A DNA stretch of 9,889 bases from Methanobacterium sp. Maddingley MBC34 (lineage in GTDB: Archaea; Methanobacteriota; Methanobacteria; Methanobacteriales; Methanobacteriaceae): positions 15,001 through 24,889 of the forward strand of contig AMGN01000001.1 in the NCBI GenBank assembly GCA_000309865.1, in the 5' to 3' direction. Below are positions 1 through 9,850 of the stretch, piece by piece (within the stretch, counting starts at the first letter, position 1; each line of letters begins with the position of its first letter). The notes beneath the pieces were generated by a model. The model saw only the letters and a list, made by a program, of their open reading frames with translations, was not told where the DNA came from and ran no database searches. Made by a program: the position numbers and the translations under genes.

Positions 1-1
1 C

Positions 2-253
<252 letters not shown>

Positions 254-294
254 CTACATCACTCATTATTTTCATAGGAGGAATAACCATTAAG

Positions 295-1656
<1,362 letters not shown>

Positions 1657-1715
1657 ACCATTAGCCATGGGTAAGACTGTGTGGGGGATATCATCAAATT
1701 AGAATTTATTTGATT

Positions 1716-1787
1716 AATTCAACTTTAGATGTAAGAGTAAATTCAACTTTAGATTGGTAGACTAATTCAACTTGGGGTTTAGACAGA
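1716..1787. repeat. Three tandem units with exact 24-bp period upstream of the UPF0248 gene
   Basis: Units start at 1716, 1740 and 1764. The first 15 bases (AATTCAACTTTAGAT) are identical in units 1 and 2. Unit 3 keeps AATTCAACTT and then diverges to GGGGT. The remaining 9 bases of each unit are less alike. The array ends 4 bases before the ATG at 1792 and lies downstream of a possible TATA-like element (TTTATTT near 1705-1711). It could be a repeated operator, a leader element or a decayed minisatellite; the sequence alone does not decide. Confidence 0.7.
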
Positions 1788-1791
1788 TTAA

Positions 1792-2039
1792 ATGGCCAAG
1801 CGAATCCTGGACATGCTTAGATGGCACCCGGAAATGAAGATGGAATATTGCAGGGTTACCTATTTACATCGGGGGAGTGAGGGTAACCTTAAAACCATCC
1901 CAGCCACAGATATTCAAACTTTAGAAGGAGGATTTATGATTATGGTTGATGGAGCTATGATTCCCTATCATCGTATAGTTAAAATAGAATGTGATAACAA
2001 ACCAATCTGGAAGAAAAGTCCTAAAAAGGGAGGTTTCAG

Positions 2040-2043
<4 letters not shown>
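1792..2043 (+). CDS. UPF0248/DUF504 (MJ1316-type) protein
   Basis: This 83-residue protein matches the archaeal UPF0248 family (DUF504). The family has been proposed, from comparative genomics of RNA-repair systems, to recognise cyclic phosphate ends of RNA (MJ1316 domain); the biochemical role in methanogens is not established. Visible family marks are the N-terminal helix ending in WHP (residues 11-13), a central beta region with TIPATDI (35-41), the conserved IPYHRI (57-62, with H60 and R61) and the final strand with IWKK (72-75). The last eight residues are basic and glycine-rich. The start lies just after a 24-bp repeat array and has no clear Shine-Dalgarno sequence, so a leaderless or short-leader message is possible. 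Its stop overlaps the next start as ATGA (2040-2043), which implies translational coupling. Confidence 0.88.
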
Positions 2044-2839
<796 letters not shown>

Positions 2840-2843
<4 letters not shown>

Positions 2844-3127
2844 ATGATAAAATCATCAGGGAAGTCTACCAGGTCCTGGAGAATAGGAGGGACCACCCAA
2901 TCGACTCCTACACTTCCCGTATCATGCAGGATGATGATAAAAAAGCCGAAGATAAGATCCTGGAAAAGGTAGGTGAAGAGGCTGCAGAGGTTATCATCGC
3001 CGCTAAAAATGATGAAAACCTGGTCTATGAATCTGCAGATCTTATATTTCACACTCTCCTGCTCTTGGTTTATAAAGGAGTGGACCTGGATGATTTGTAT
3101 CAAGAATTTGAGAGAAGAAGGGGTTAA
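2840..3127 (+). CDS. hisE: Phosphoribosyl-ATP pyrophosphohydrolase
   Basis: HisE hydrolyses phosphoribosyl-ATP to phosphoribosyl-AMP and pyrophosphate, the second step of histidine biosynthesis, in the cytoplasm. The 95-residue all-alpha, MazG-like protein shows the family core: GEEAAEVIIAAK at 45-56 supplies the metal-binding glutamates (E46, E47, E50), and ESADLIFHTLLLL at 64-76 supplies E64 and D67. The length is normal for stand-alone HisE, which in archaea is commonly separate from HisI. AAGGAG at 2826-2831 is 8 bases before the start. The start overlaps the stop of the CBS gene by 4 bases, an unusual partner for a histidine gene, because no other his genes are nearby. A T-rich tract follows the stop. 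Confidence 0.95.
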
Positions 3128-3161
3128 AATCATTTTTTGAGGTTTAATTTATTTGGAAAAA

Positions 3162-3184
3162 TTTTTATTTATTATTTTTATTTT
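3162..3184 (+). terminator. T-rich terminator tract after hisE
   Basis: The plus strand carries three successive T-runs broken only by single or double A residues, beginning about 35 bases after the hisE stop. Oligo-T tracts without a required hairpin are the usual intrinsic terminators of methanogen RNA polymerase. There is no strong stem, so the call rests on base composition only. Confidence 0.45.
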
Positions 3185-3199
3185 ACAGGCAAAAACTTA

Positions 3200-3221
3200 A
3201 TCATTTGTACGTACAATTGAT
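3200..3221. promoter_or_regulatory. Operator-like 22-bp inverted repeat with core TTGTACGTACAA
   Basis: The 12-bp core TTGTACGTACAA (3205-3216) is a perfect palindrome. Extending outward, 10 of 11 base pairs match over 3200-3221, the only mismatch being 3204 against 3217. It lies 54-75 bases before the ATG at 3275, next to an AT-rich stretch (ATTATTTA, about 3220-3227) that could be the TATA box. The same core with one change (TTGTACATACAA) occurs at 5683-5694 beside marR. Size and symmetry fit a dimeric winged-helix repressor of the MarR class. MarR binding is inferred. Confidence 0.65.
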
Positions 3222-3274
3222 TATTTACTAAAAAAGTTTTTATTAGATCTGTGAAGTAAAGGGTGTGGAAAAAA

Positions 3275-3838
3275 ATGGAAAAAACAAACCTGGGTAAAAA
3301 CTCATTCATTTACCCCATGCCAGTAACACTTCTGGGCACTAAACATGGGGAAACAGCTAATTTCATGGCATTAGGATGGTTAAGCAGGGCTAATGGAAAT
3401 CCCCCTCTCCTGGTTGCAGGGGTAAACAAAGCCCATCTCACTAGTCAGCTTTTAAATGAAAATAAGGCATTCAGCATTAACTATCCTACAAAAGATATGA
3501 TTAAGGAAGTTGATTATTGTGGGATGATATCTGGACGAAAAGAAGACAAATCTCAGCTTTTCACAATTGAATACGGTGAAATGGAAGACTTACCGTTGAT
3601 AAAGGAGTGCCCACTCTCTCTGGAATGTAAACTGGTTGATGTTTATGAAATGCCAACCCATAATCTGTTTATAGGGGAAATAATTGCTTCTTATGCTGAT
3701 GAAAAGATCTTAACTGATGGAAAACCTGATATGAGCAAACTCAACCTTTTACTTCTCACCATGCCTGATAATAACTACTGGACTGTGAAAGAAAAGGTGG
3801 GTAAAGCCTGGAACATTGGACGAGAGTTAAAAAAATAA
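3275..3838 (+). CDS. Flavin-reductase-like FMN-binding split-barrel protein (copy 1)
   Basis: The 187-residue protein belongs to the flavin reductase-like family, FMN proteins with a split-barrel fold that includes the structurally known M. thermautotrophicus MTH152 and archaeal ferric reductases. Typical features are the N-terminal YPMPVTLLGT (14-23), NFMALGWLSR (28-37), the NKAHLTSQLL turn (50-59), FSINYPTKDM (66-75) and HNLFIGEI at about 129-136. It probably binds FMN and exchanges electrons with a soluble partner; the substrate is unknown. An in-frame GTG at 3263 would add four residues, but ATG 3275 is preferred: GGTG at 3262-3265 is 9 bases upstream as ribosome binding site, and this start aligns with the paralogue at 8037 (also 187 residues). 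A palindromic operator lies upstream. The C-terminal half differs clearly from the paralogue. Confidence 0.85.
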   Translation: MEKTNLGKNSFIYPMPVTLLGTKHGETANFMALGWLSRANGNPPLLVAGVNKAHLTSQLLNENKAFSINYPTKDMIKEVDYCGMISGRKEDKSQLFTIEYGEMEDLPLIKECPLSLECKLVDVYEMPTHNLFIGEIIASYADEKILTDGKPDMSKLNLLLLTMPDNNYWTVKEKVGKAWNIGRELKK

Positions 3839-3844
3839 GATCAG

Positions 3845-3872
3845 GTTAATTAAATTTTTTAAAAGTTAATTA
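3845..3872. repeat. Direct repeat GTTAATTA, 20-bp spacing
   Basis: GTTAATTA occurs at 3845-3852 and again at 3865-3872, exactly 20 bp apart, in the 98-base AT-rich gap between the flavin-reductase-like gene and the aldo/keto reductase gene. Two helical turns of spacing would put both copies on one DNA face. In such AT-rich DNA chance is a real possibility. Confidence 0.35.
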
Positions 3873-3936
3873 GTAATTTAATCAGTATTTAACCATTAAT
3901 TTCTAATTTTTGGTTAGTTTAAGTTGAGGATGTCTC

Positions 3937-5090
<1,154 letters not shown>

Positions 5091-5091
<1 letters not shown>

Positions 5092-5138
5092 ATTAGGTCA
5101 TATTTCACCCAAATAATTAGGTAATATTCAACATAAAT
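5091..5138. repeat. Two imperfect 24-bp tandem units after the aldo/keto reductase gene
   Basis: Units 5091-5114 and 5115-5138 match at 19 of 24 positions. Both open with AATTAGGT and close with AAAT. The first unit begins on the last base of the aldo/keto reductase stop codon, and the array runs into the T-rich tract before the marR stop. The 24-bp period equals that of the array at 1716-1787, although the sequences are mostly different. Confidence 0.5.
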
Positions 5139-5142
5139 AATT

Positions 5143-5153
5143 ATTTTTTATTT
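5143..5153 (+). terminator. T-rich tract between convergent genes
   Basis: A run of T residues on the plus strand (5144-5149, extended by TTT at 5151-5153) lies about 52 bases after the aldo/keto reductase stop and touches the stop codon of the convergent marR. It is a plausible oligo-T terminator for plus-strand transcription. No comparable T-run is seen on the minus strand for marR. Confidence 0.4.
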
Positions 5154-5604
5154 ATGAAATATTTTTTTCCAGTTCAGTGGCAGCGTCATCAATTGCTTCA
5201 GTTAATTTAACACCTTCTTCGCATCCTAATATTTTAGAATAACGTTGATTGAGACTTTCCCAGCATTTATCAATCTCCTTTTGGAGATCAATTCCCCTGT
5301 CTGTGGGATAAAGATAGGATAATTTTCCCTCTATTTTTCTTTGAACCAGTCCTCTTCCTTCTAGTTTGTCAATGAAACGGGTGGTGGTGGATGGTTTGAT
5401 GTTCATGATTTCTGAAAGCTCTTTCTGGGAAAGACCGGCCTGGCGATTGATATTCATAAGGGTCAGAGCATGTGATGGTGAAAGACCAGTTTTGGTAAAT
5501 TCTTCCTCTGCCATTTTGTTAAGAATACGGTTAAGTTTATTACTGGTGAAGTAAAGGCAACTGCACATGACAGGGCATTGTTTTTTTTCATTCATTTCTT
5601 TCAT
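5152..5604 (-). CDS. MarR-family transcriptional regulator with N-terminal cysteine triad
   Basis: 150 residues with a MarR layout: dimerisation helix (about 17-38), winged helix-turn-helix (about 42-105: SHALTLMNI, then GLSQKELSEIMNIKPSTTTR as helix-turn-recognition helix and KLSYLYPTDRG as wing), and a C-terminal dimerisation helix. MarR dimers bind palindromes and are released by phenolic ligands or by thiol oxidation. Three cysteines sit close together near the N terminus (C10, C14, C16), with two more at C114 and C128, so redox or electrophile sensing is plausible but inferred. The start is supported by GAGGTG (complement of 5615-5620), 10 bases upstream. It is transcribed away from the ferredoxin-nitroreductase gene; the shared 114-base spacer holds the operator-like TTGTACATACAA, so it probably controls itself and that gene. 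Confidence 0.9.
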   Translation of the reverse strand: MKEMNEKKQCPVMCSCLYFTSNKLNRILNKMAEEEFTKTGLSPSHALTLMNINRQAGLSQKELSEIMNIKPSTTTRFIDKLEGRGLVQRKIEGKLSYLYPTDRGIDLQKEIDKCWESLNQRYSKILGCEEGVKLTEAIDDAATELEKNIS

Positions 5605-5630
5605 GATCAGGACACACCTCTAGTGATCAG
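5604..5630. repeat. Direct repeat TGATCAG flanking the marR ribosome binding site
   Basis: TGATCAG occurs at 5604-5610 and 5624-5630, 20 bp apart, on either side of the marR Shine-Dalgarno sequence. Each copy contains the palindrome TGATCA. It could be a second regulatory site or leader structure, but the copies are short and chance cannot be excluded. Confidence 0.3.
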
Positions 5631-5667
5631 TATGTTCATCTTTTTTTATTAAGATTTTTAGGTAAAC

Positions 5668-5676
5668 TATATATAT
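5668..5676. promoter_or_regulatory. Bidirectional TATA-like box between marR and the ferredoxin-nitroreductase gene
   Basis: TATATATAT lies 43 bases before the ATG at 5719 and 64 bases before the marR start at 5604. Because it is self-complementary, it could serve either direction. With the usual archaeal TATA-to-start distance of about 25 bases, plus-strand transcripts would begin near 5697 and minus-strand ones near 5647. The flanking GGTAAAC could act as the TFB recognition element for the plus strand. Confidence 0.5.
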
Positions 5677-5682
5677 CATTGC

Positions 5683-5694
5683 TTGTACATACAA
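5683..5694. promoter_or_regulatory. Operator-like palindrome TTGTACATACAA
   Basis: This 12-bp element differs from the perfect palindrome at 3205-3216 by one base (A for G at the seventh position), which breaks only the central pair. It sits between the TATATATA box and the expected plus-strand start site, where a bound repressor would block transcription. The flanks are not symmetric here, unlike the first site. Binding by the adjacent MarR product is inferred from position and shared motif. Confidence 0.6.
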
Positions 5695-5718
5695 CTATAC
5701 TTTTGTAATTAAAAAACC

Positions 5719-6555
5719 ATGAAAAATTCCACAGAAAAATGTGGGGGAAAAATATTGAAGAGTTTAAACAATGAAATATGCGTAAAATGTGGTATATGTG
5801 CCGTAAACTGTCCAATGGGTCTGATAAAACTCAATGATTTTCCTGAAATCTCTGAAGAAGCTCAGAATTTATGTAACAAGTGTGATCATTGTGCTGCCAT
5901 CTGTCCAGAAGGGGCAATTGGATCTTCAGATTTTGAATTGGGAGCAGCTGGAACCATACCTCTCATTAATCCTGAAAATATGGCCCTGCATATGAAATCG
6001 CGAAGGTCGATACGTAATTACAGTAATAAACCCATAAAAAGGGAAACACTGGGAGAAATATTTGAAATTATCAGATATGCACCCACTGCAAGTAATGGTC
6101 AGCCAGTGCAATGGACAGTAATAAATCATCCTGAAAAGGTTCGTCAGATAAGTGCCAGAACCATAAAATGGATGAGGGAGTTTTCAGAAAGGAATCCCTC
6201 TTTAACTGATAGAATGTCCTTTGAGGGGATGACGAAATCATGGGATCAGGGAGATGATCCAATCCTTAGAAATGCCCCCTGTTTGGTGGTGGTTCACGCA
6301 CCTTCTGACAATAGAATGGCATTTACCGATGGTATAATCGCTTTAACTCATCTTGACCTGACTTTGCCTTCCTTTGGAATGGGTGGATGCTGGGCAGGAC
6401 TTTTAAACATAGCCTGTAACCAGAACCCTCTTCTGAAGAGTGTAATGGGAGTCCCTGAAGAAAATGCAGTCATCTACCCATTCATGGTGGGTTATCCCAA
6501 GTACCAATACCAGAAAATCCCTGAAAGAAACCAGCCAAAAATAATATGGGAATAG
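5719..6555 (+). CDS. Ferredoxin-nitroreductase fusion protein
   Basis: 278 residues in two domains. Residues 18-70 form a 2x[4Fe-4S] ferredoxin with C21, C24, C27, C31P and C52, C55, C58, C62P. Residues 90-278 are a nitroreductase-family FMN domain: RRSIRNY (95-101) and APTASNGQP (121-129) near the FMN phosphate and ring, and GMGGCWAG (220-227) late in the fold. The built-in ferredoxin suggests that reduced ferredoxin, not NAD(P)H, feeds the FMN; the substrate (quinone, nitroaromatic, other electrophile or a cofactor) cannot be read from the sequence. No Shine-Dalgarno sequence is obvious before ATG 5719 and the expected leader is only about 20 bases. An operator-like palindrome overlaps its promoter. 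No T-run follows it, so transcription may continue into the gene at 6734. Confidence 0.92.
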   Translation: MKNSTEKCGGKILKSLNNEICVKCGICAVNCPMGLIKLNDFPEISEEAQNLCNKCDHCAAICPEGAIGSSDFELGAAGTIPLINPENMALHMKSRRSIRNYSNKPIKRETLGEIFEIIRYAPTASNGQPVQWTVINHPEKVRQISARTIKWMREFSERNPSLTDRMSFEGMTKSWDQGDDPILRNAPCLVVVHAPSDNRMAFTDGIIALTHLDLTLPSFGMGGCWAGLLNIACNQNPLLKSVMGVPEENAVIYPFMVGYPKYQYQKIPERNQPKIIWE

Positions 6556-6591
6556 GAAAAATAGGATTGGAATTTAAAAAAGAATTTAAAA

Positions 6592-6611
6592 GGTTTTAAA
6601 ATGGGAAAACC
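6592..6611 (+). other. Small hairpin in the 6556-6733 spacer
   Basis: GGTTTT (6592-6597) and AAAACC (6606-6611) form a 6-bp stem with an 8-base loop. No T-run follows, so it is a poor terminator. The rest of the 178-base spacer is AT-rich, with GAATTTAAAA repeated near 6569-6589 and a possible TATA element (ATTTTATG, 6681-6688) about 46 bases before the next start. No convincing small gene was found in it. Confidence 0.3.
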
Positions 6612-6733
6612 CCTTCTAGGATGTTTCATGTGGAGGGGGCAAATTTGAAGTGTGAGTAAATAGATAATTAATAGTAGAGAATTTTATGGAAAAAAGGTAT
6701 GGATAGTGATAATTTTTAATGGAGGGTAAGAAA

Positions 6734-7375
6734 ATGAATGTGTTGATAATATACGCACACCCTGAGAGTGAATCCCTGAACGGGACCTTAAAAGAACTGG
6801 CATTTGACACCTTAACTGATGAAGGACACCTGGTGCAAGTATCCGACCTTTACGATATGAAATGGAAGGCAGTCCTGGATGAAGATGACTTCCCCGAACG
6901 GATGAACACGGAACTCTTCAACCCCATAATGGAACAGCTCAATGCAGTGAAAGAAGGTGCCATACCCCTGGACATTAAGGAAGAAATGGACAAAGTTCTC
7001 TGGGCTGATGTAATCATATTCCAATTTCCCATCTGGTGGAGTAATTTCCCTGCCATCCTGAAGGGATGGGTGGATCGTGTTTTCTACAATGGATTTGCCT
7101 TCAACCTGGCCGAGATGCAACTATACGGAAACGGACCCTTAAAAGGCAAGAAAGCAATGTTATCATTCACCACCGGAGCACCCCGCGAACTCTACACCGA
7201 TGAAGGACCACATGGTGAGATTGAAGTTCTGATAAACTACTTCAACCATGTTTTGTTTGAATTCGTGGGCATGGAAGCTCTCCCCTACTTTGCAATTTTC
7301 GGACCGGGAGACATGTCTGAGGCAGAACGTGAGGCAGAACTGGATAGGTTCCAGGAGATCATTAAAAATATTTAA
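6734..7375 (+). CDS. NQO1/MdaB-type NAD(P)H quinone reductase (flavodoxin fold)
   Basis: 213 residues of the flavodoxin-like NAD(P)H dehydrogenase (quinone) family, cytoplasmic two-electron reductases that use FAD or FMN. Family marks are the first strand and phosphate loop MNVLIIYAHPESESLNG (1-17), FQFPIWWSNFPAILKGWVD (96-114) and TTGAP (146-150) beside the isoalloxazine, plus the usual C-terminal helix. Such enzymes reduce quinones to hydroquinones and avoid radical intermediates; the natural acceptor in a methanogen, which normally lacks respiratory quinones, is unknown. An in-frame ATG at 6719 would add MEGKK, but GGAGGG at 6721-6726 is placed 7 bases before ATG 6734, so 6734 is taken as the start. 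Only 21 bases separate it from the nitroreductase at 7397, so the two form an operon. Confidence 0.9.
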   Translation: MNVLIIYAHPESESLNGTLKELAFDTLTDEGHLVQVSDLYDMKWKAVLDEDDFPERMNTELFNPIMEQLNAVKEGAIPLDIKEEMDKVLWADVIIFQFPIWWSNFPAILKGWVDRVFYNGFAFNLAEMQLYGNGPLKGKKAMLSFTTGAPRELYTDEGPHGEIEVLINYFNHVLFEFVGMEALPYFAIFGPGDMSEAEREAELDRFQEIIKNI

Positions 7376-7396
7376 TATTCAATGGGAGTTAGGACT

Positions 7397-7906
7397 ATGG
7401 ATTTTCATGATTTAATTAAAAAAAGATACAGTGTACGTGGTTACCAGTCAAGGGAAGTGGAAAAAGAAAAACTGGAAAAAGTACTGGATGCAGCACGTCT
7501 GGCACCCACAGCAGTGAATAAACAGCCATTCTGCTTCATTGTAATTGAAACTAAAGGTAGAGAAGATGAATTGAAACGTATTTACCATGCGGACTGGTTT
7601 AGTGAGGCTCCTCTGGTTATTTGTGCCTGTACTGTCAAATCAGAGTCATGGACACGTAAGGACGGTCGTAACTACGTGGAAGTGGATACAGCCATTGCCA
7701 TGGACCATCTTATACTGGCCGCCACTGAACTGGGACTGGGAACTTGCTGGATAGCAGCTTTTGATGTTGAGGCAGCCAGGGAAATTCTTAAAGTACCCGA
7801 TGATGTGGAACCACTTCTATTCACTCCCCTGGGTTATCCTGATGCTGAACCGAGGGGAATGGGTAGGAAAGAACTGGGTGAACTGGTGCGTTACAGGCAC
7901 TGGTGA
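7397..7906 (+). CDS. Nitroreductase-family FMN protein
   Basis: 169 residues with the compact nitroreductase fold. RYSVRGY (10-16) supplies the FMN-phosphate arginines, APTAVNKQP (36-44) the next FMN contact, and GLGTCWIAAFD (113-123) the late core motif; PLGYPDAEPR (144-153) closes the domain. Members are homodimers that reduce nitro, quinone or other electron-poor substrates with NAD(P)H or ferredoxin. Unlike the protein at 5719 it has no attached ferredoxin domain. The longer frame begins at ATG 7382, but GGGAG at 7384-7388 is 8 bases before ATG 7397, and MDFHDLIKKRYSVRGY is a typical family N terminus, so 7397 is preferred. It follows the quinone reductase gene by 21 bases and is probably co-transcribed with it; a T-run follows the stop. 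Confidence 0.9.
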   Translation: MDFHDLIKKRYSVRGYQSREVEKEKLEKVLDAARLAPTAVNKQPFCFIVIETKGREDELKRIYHADWFSEAPLVICACTVKSESWTRKDGRNYVEVDTAIAMDHLILAATELGLGTCWIAAFDVEAAREILKVPDDVEPLLFTPLGYPDAEPRGMGRKELGELVRYRHW

Positions 7907-7917
7907 ATAAAAATACA

Positions 7918-7925
7918 TTTTTTTT
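7918..7925 (+). terminator. Oligo-T terminator after the nitroreductase gene
   Basis: Eight consecutive T residues on the plus strand begin 12 bases after the stop at 7906. This matches the oligo-T terminators of methanogens, and no stem is needed. It would separate the 6734-7906 operon from the gene at 8037. Confidence 0.5.
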
Positions 7926-7943
7926 AGATGAAATGGGTTAAAA

Positions 7944-7993
7944 GCAGGTTTAAAAGACTGAATGTAGGTTTAGGGGAGTAAAAGTAGGGTTTA
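7944..7993. repeat. Three G(C/T)AGG(G)TTTA elements spaced by 20 bp
   Basis: GCAGGTTTA (7944-7952), GTAGGTTTA (7964-7972) and GTAGGGTTTA (7984-7993) start exactly 20 bp apart in the 130-base spacer before the gene at 8037. Two helical turns of spacing would place all three on one face of the DNA. They lie upstream of an AT-rich region that could hold the promoter, so they may be activator sites or decayed repeats. Confidence 0.5.
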
Positions 7994-8036
7994 ATTAAAA
8001 AAATCTGGATTTTAAAAAATCAGGGAGATTATAACC

Positions 8037-8600
8037 ATGAAAAAATCTATAGGAGCTAAAACTGTAACTTACCCCACCCCTGTATTTGTGGTGGGTACCT
8101 ATGACTCGGAAGGAAAACCCAATGTTATGACTGCAGCATGGGGTGGTATCTGCTGTTCTGTTCCCCCTTGTATTGCCATCTCTTTAAGAGAAGCAACCCA
8201 CACATATCAAAATATTTTGGACAGTAAAGCGTTCACTATCAGCATCCCTTCAGAAGATTACGTAAAAGAGGCTGATTATTTTGGAATAGCATCTGGAAAG
8301 GATGTGGATAAATTCCAGGCCACTGGACTCACCCCTGTAAAAAGTGAAGTGGTTAATGCACCTTATGTGGGTGAGTTTCCCTTTGTTCTGGAATGTGAAT
8401 TATTACAAAGCGTGAAAATTGGACTGCACACCCAGTTTATAGGAGAAATAAAAGATGTAAAAGTAGATGAACCATTAATTGAGGATGGATCATTAATTGA
8501 AAAAATCAAACCACTCATTTACAGCCCAGATAATCTATCATATTATGGTGTGGGTAAATTAGTGGGGAAGGCCTTTTCTGTGGGAAGAGGGATCGAATGA
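8037..8600 (+). CDS. Flavin-reductase-like FMN-binding split-barrel protein (copy 2)
   Basis: 187 residues, the same length as the paralogue at 3275 and alignable from the first residue (MKKSIGAKTVTYPTP against MEKTNLGKNSFIYPMP). Family marks are YPTPVFVVGTYD (12-23), PNVMTAAWGG (28-37), the cysteine-containing ICCSVPP (38-44), SIPSEDYVKEADYFGIASGK near 69-88 and THTQFIGEI-like HTQFIGEI around 131-138. It is closer than copy 1 to the classical flavin reductase-like proteins (MTH152-like), which bind FMN and hand electrons to an unidentified partner. AGGGAGA at 8022-8028 is 8 bases before the ATG. Three 20-bp-phased repeats lie upstream and a T-run downstream, so it appears to be transcribed alone. 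It lacks the TTGTAC operator found before copy 1, which suggests different control. Confidence 0.9.
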   Translation: MKKSIGAKTVTYPTPVFVVGTYDSEGKPNVMTAAWGGICCSVPPCIAISLREATHTYQNILDSKAFTISIPSEDYVKEADYFGIASGKDVDKFQATGLTPVKSEVVNAPYVGEFPFVLECELLQSVKIGLHTQFIGEIKDVKVDEPLIEDGSLIEKIKPLIYSPDNLSYYGVGKLVGKAFSVGRGIE

Positions 8601-8621
8601 ACCAATCGAACATTCCCTAAC

Positions 8622-8640
8622 TTTTTACCTAAATTTTTTT
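8622..8640 (+). terminator. T-rich terminator after the second flavin-reductase-like gene
   Basis: Runs of five and seven T residues (8622-8626 and 8634-8640) on the plus strand follow the stop at 8600 by 21-40 bases. They sit between convergent genes. The minus strand here is A-rich, so no matching terminator is visible for comE. Confidence 0.45.
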
Positions 8641-8676
8641 ATTCATTAACTTTTCATTCACTAAACCTTTTTTTAT

Positions 8677-9231
<555 letters not shown>

Positions 9232-9327
9232 TTTTTTCTAGTCTCCCTTTAATTTTCCCATATAAAATTTAGTGAAATTTTAAGTTTATTTAATGTTTAA
9301 CTGATTATTTAGGTTCATTAAGTTAAT
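9232..9327 (-). promoter_or_regulatory. comD-comE spacer with possible comE promoter
   Basis: This 96-base spacer is longer than expected for tightly coupled subunits. Read on the minus strand it holds TATA-like ATTAAATAAACTTA (complement of 9281-9294), about 50 bases before the comE ATG, and a closer TTTTATA (9261-9267). The first would start transcription about 30 bases before comE. No strong oligo-T terminator on the minus strand follows comD, so both read-through and independent start are possible. Confidence 0.35.
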
Positions 9328-9819
<492 letters not shown>

Positions 9820-9850
9820 GAAATATTTCCCTCGATACTATTTTTTTTAA

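Noticed and set aside
1716..1787. CRISPR array or phage-type iteron
   Set aside because: There are only three units, no unique spacers of CRISPR size, and no cas, replication or integrase gene nearby.
3263..3274. GTG start for the first flavin-reductase-like gene
   Set aside because: The GTG overlaps the probable GGTG ribosome binding site, and ATG 3275 aligns with the start of the paralogue at 8037.
3890..3916. Inverted pair TAACCA and TGGTTA upstream of the aldo/keto reductase
   Set aside because: The arms are 6 bases with a 15-base gap in AT-rich DNA; expected by chance and not repeated elsewhere in the window.
6592..6612. Hairpin as a terminator of the ferredoxin-nitroreductase gene
   Set aside because: The stem is only 6 bp and no T-run follows it.
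6601..6648. Short 15-codon open frame in the spacer before the quinone reductase gene
   Set aside because: It is too short, has no good ribosome binding site and no recognisable pattern; treated as spacer.
6719..6733. ATG at 6719 as start of the quinone reductase
   Set aside because: The GGAGGG ribosome binding site lies just after this ATG and correctly serves ATG 6734, where the conserved first strand begins.
6812..7120. Minus-strand open frame of 102 codons opposite the quinone reductase gene
   Set aside because: It is fully inside a well-supported gene on the plus strand, with no ribosome binding site or motif of its own.
7382..7396. ATG at 7382 as start of the second nitroreductase
   Set aside because: GGGAG at 7384-7388 lies inside this extension and is well placed for ATG 7397, which gives a typical family N terminus.
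8005..8023. Imperfect 19-bp dyad before the gene at 8037
   Set aside because: Seven of nine pairs match, but mostly A and T, and it does not resemble the TTGTAC operator.
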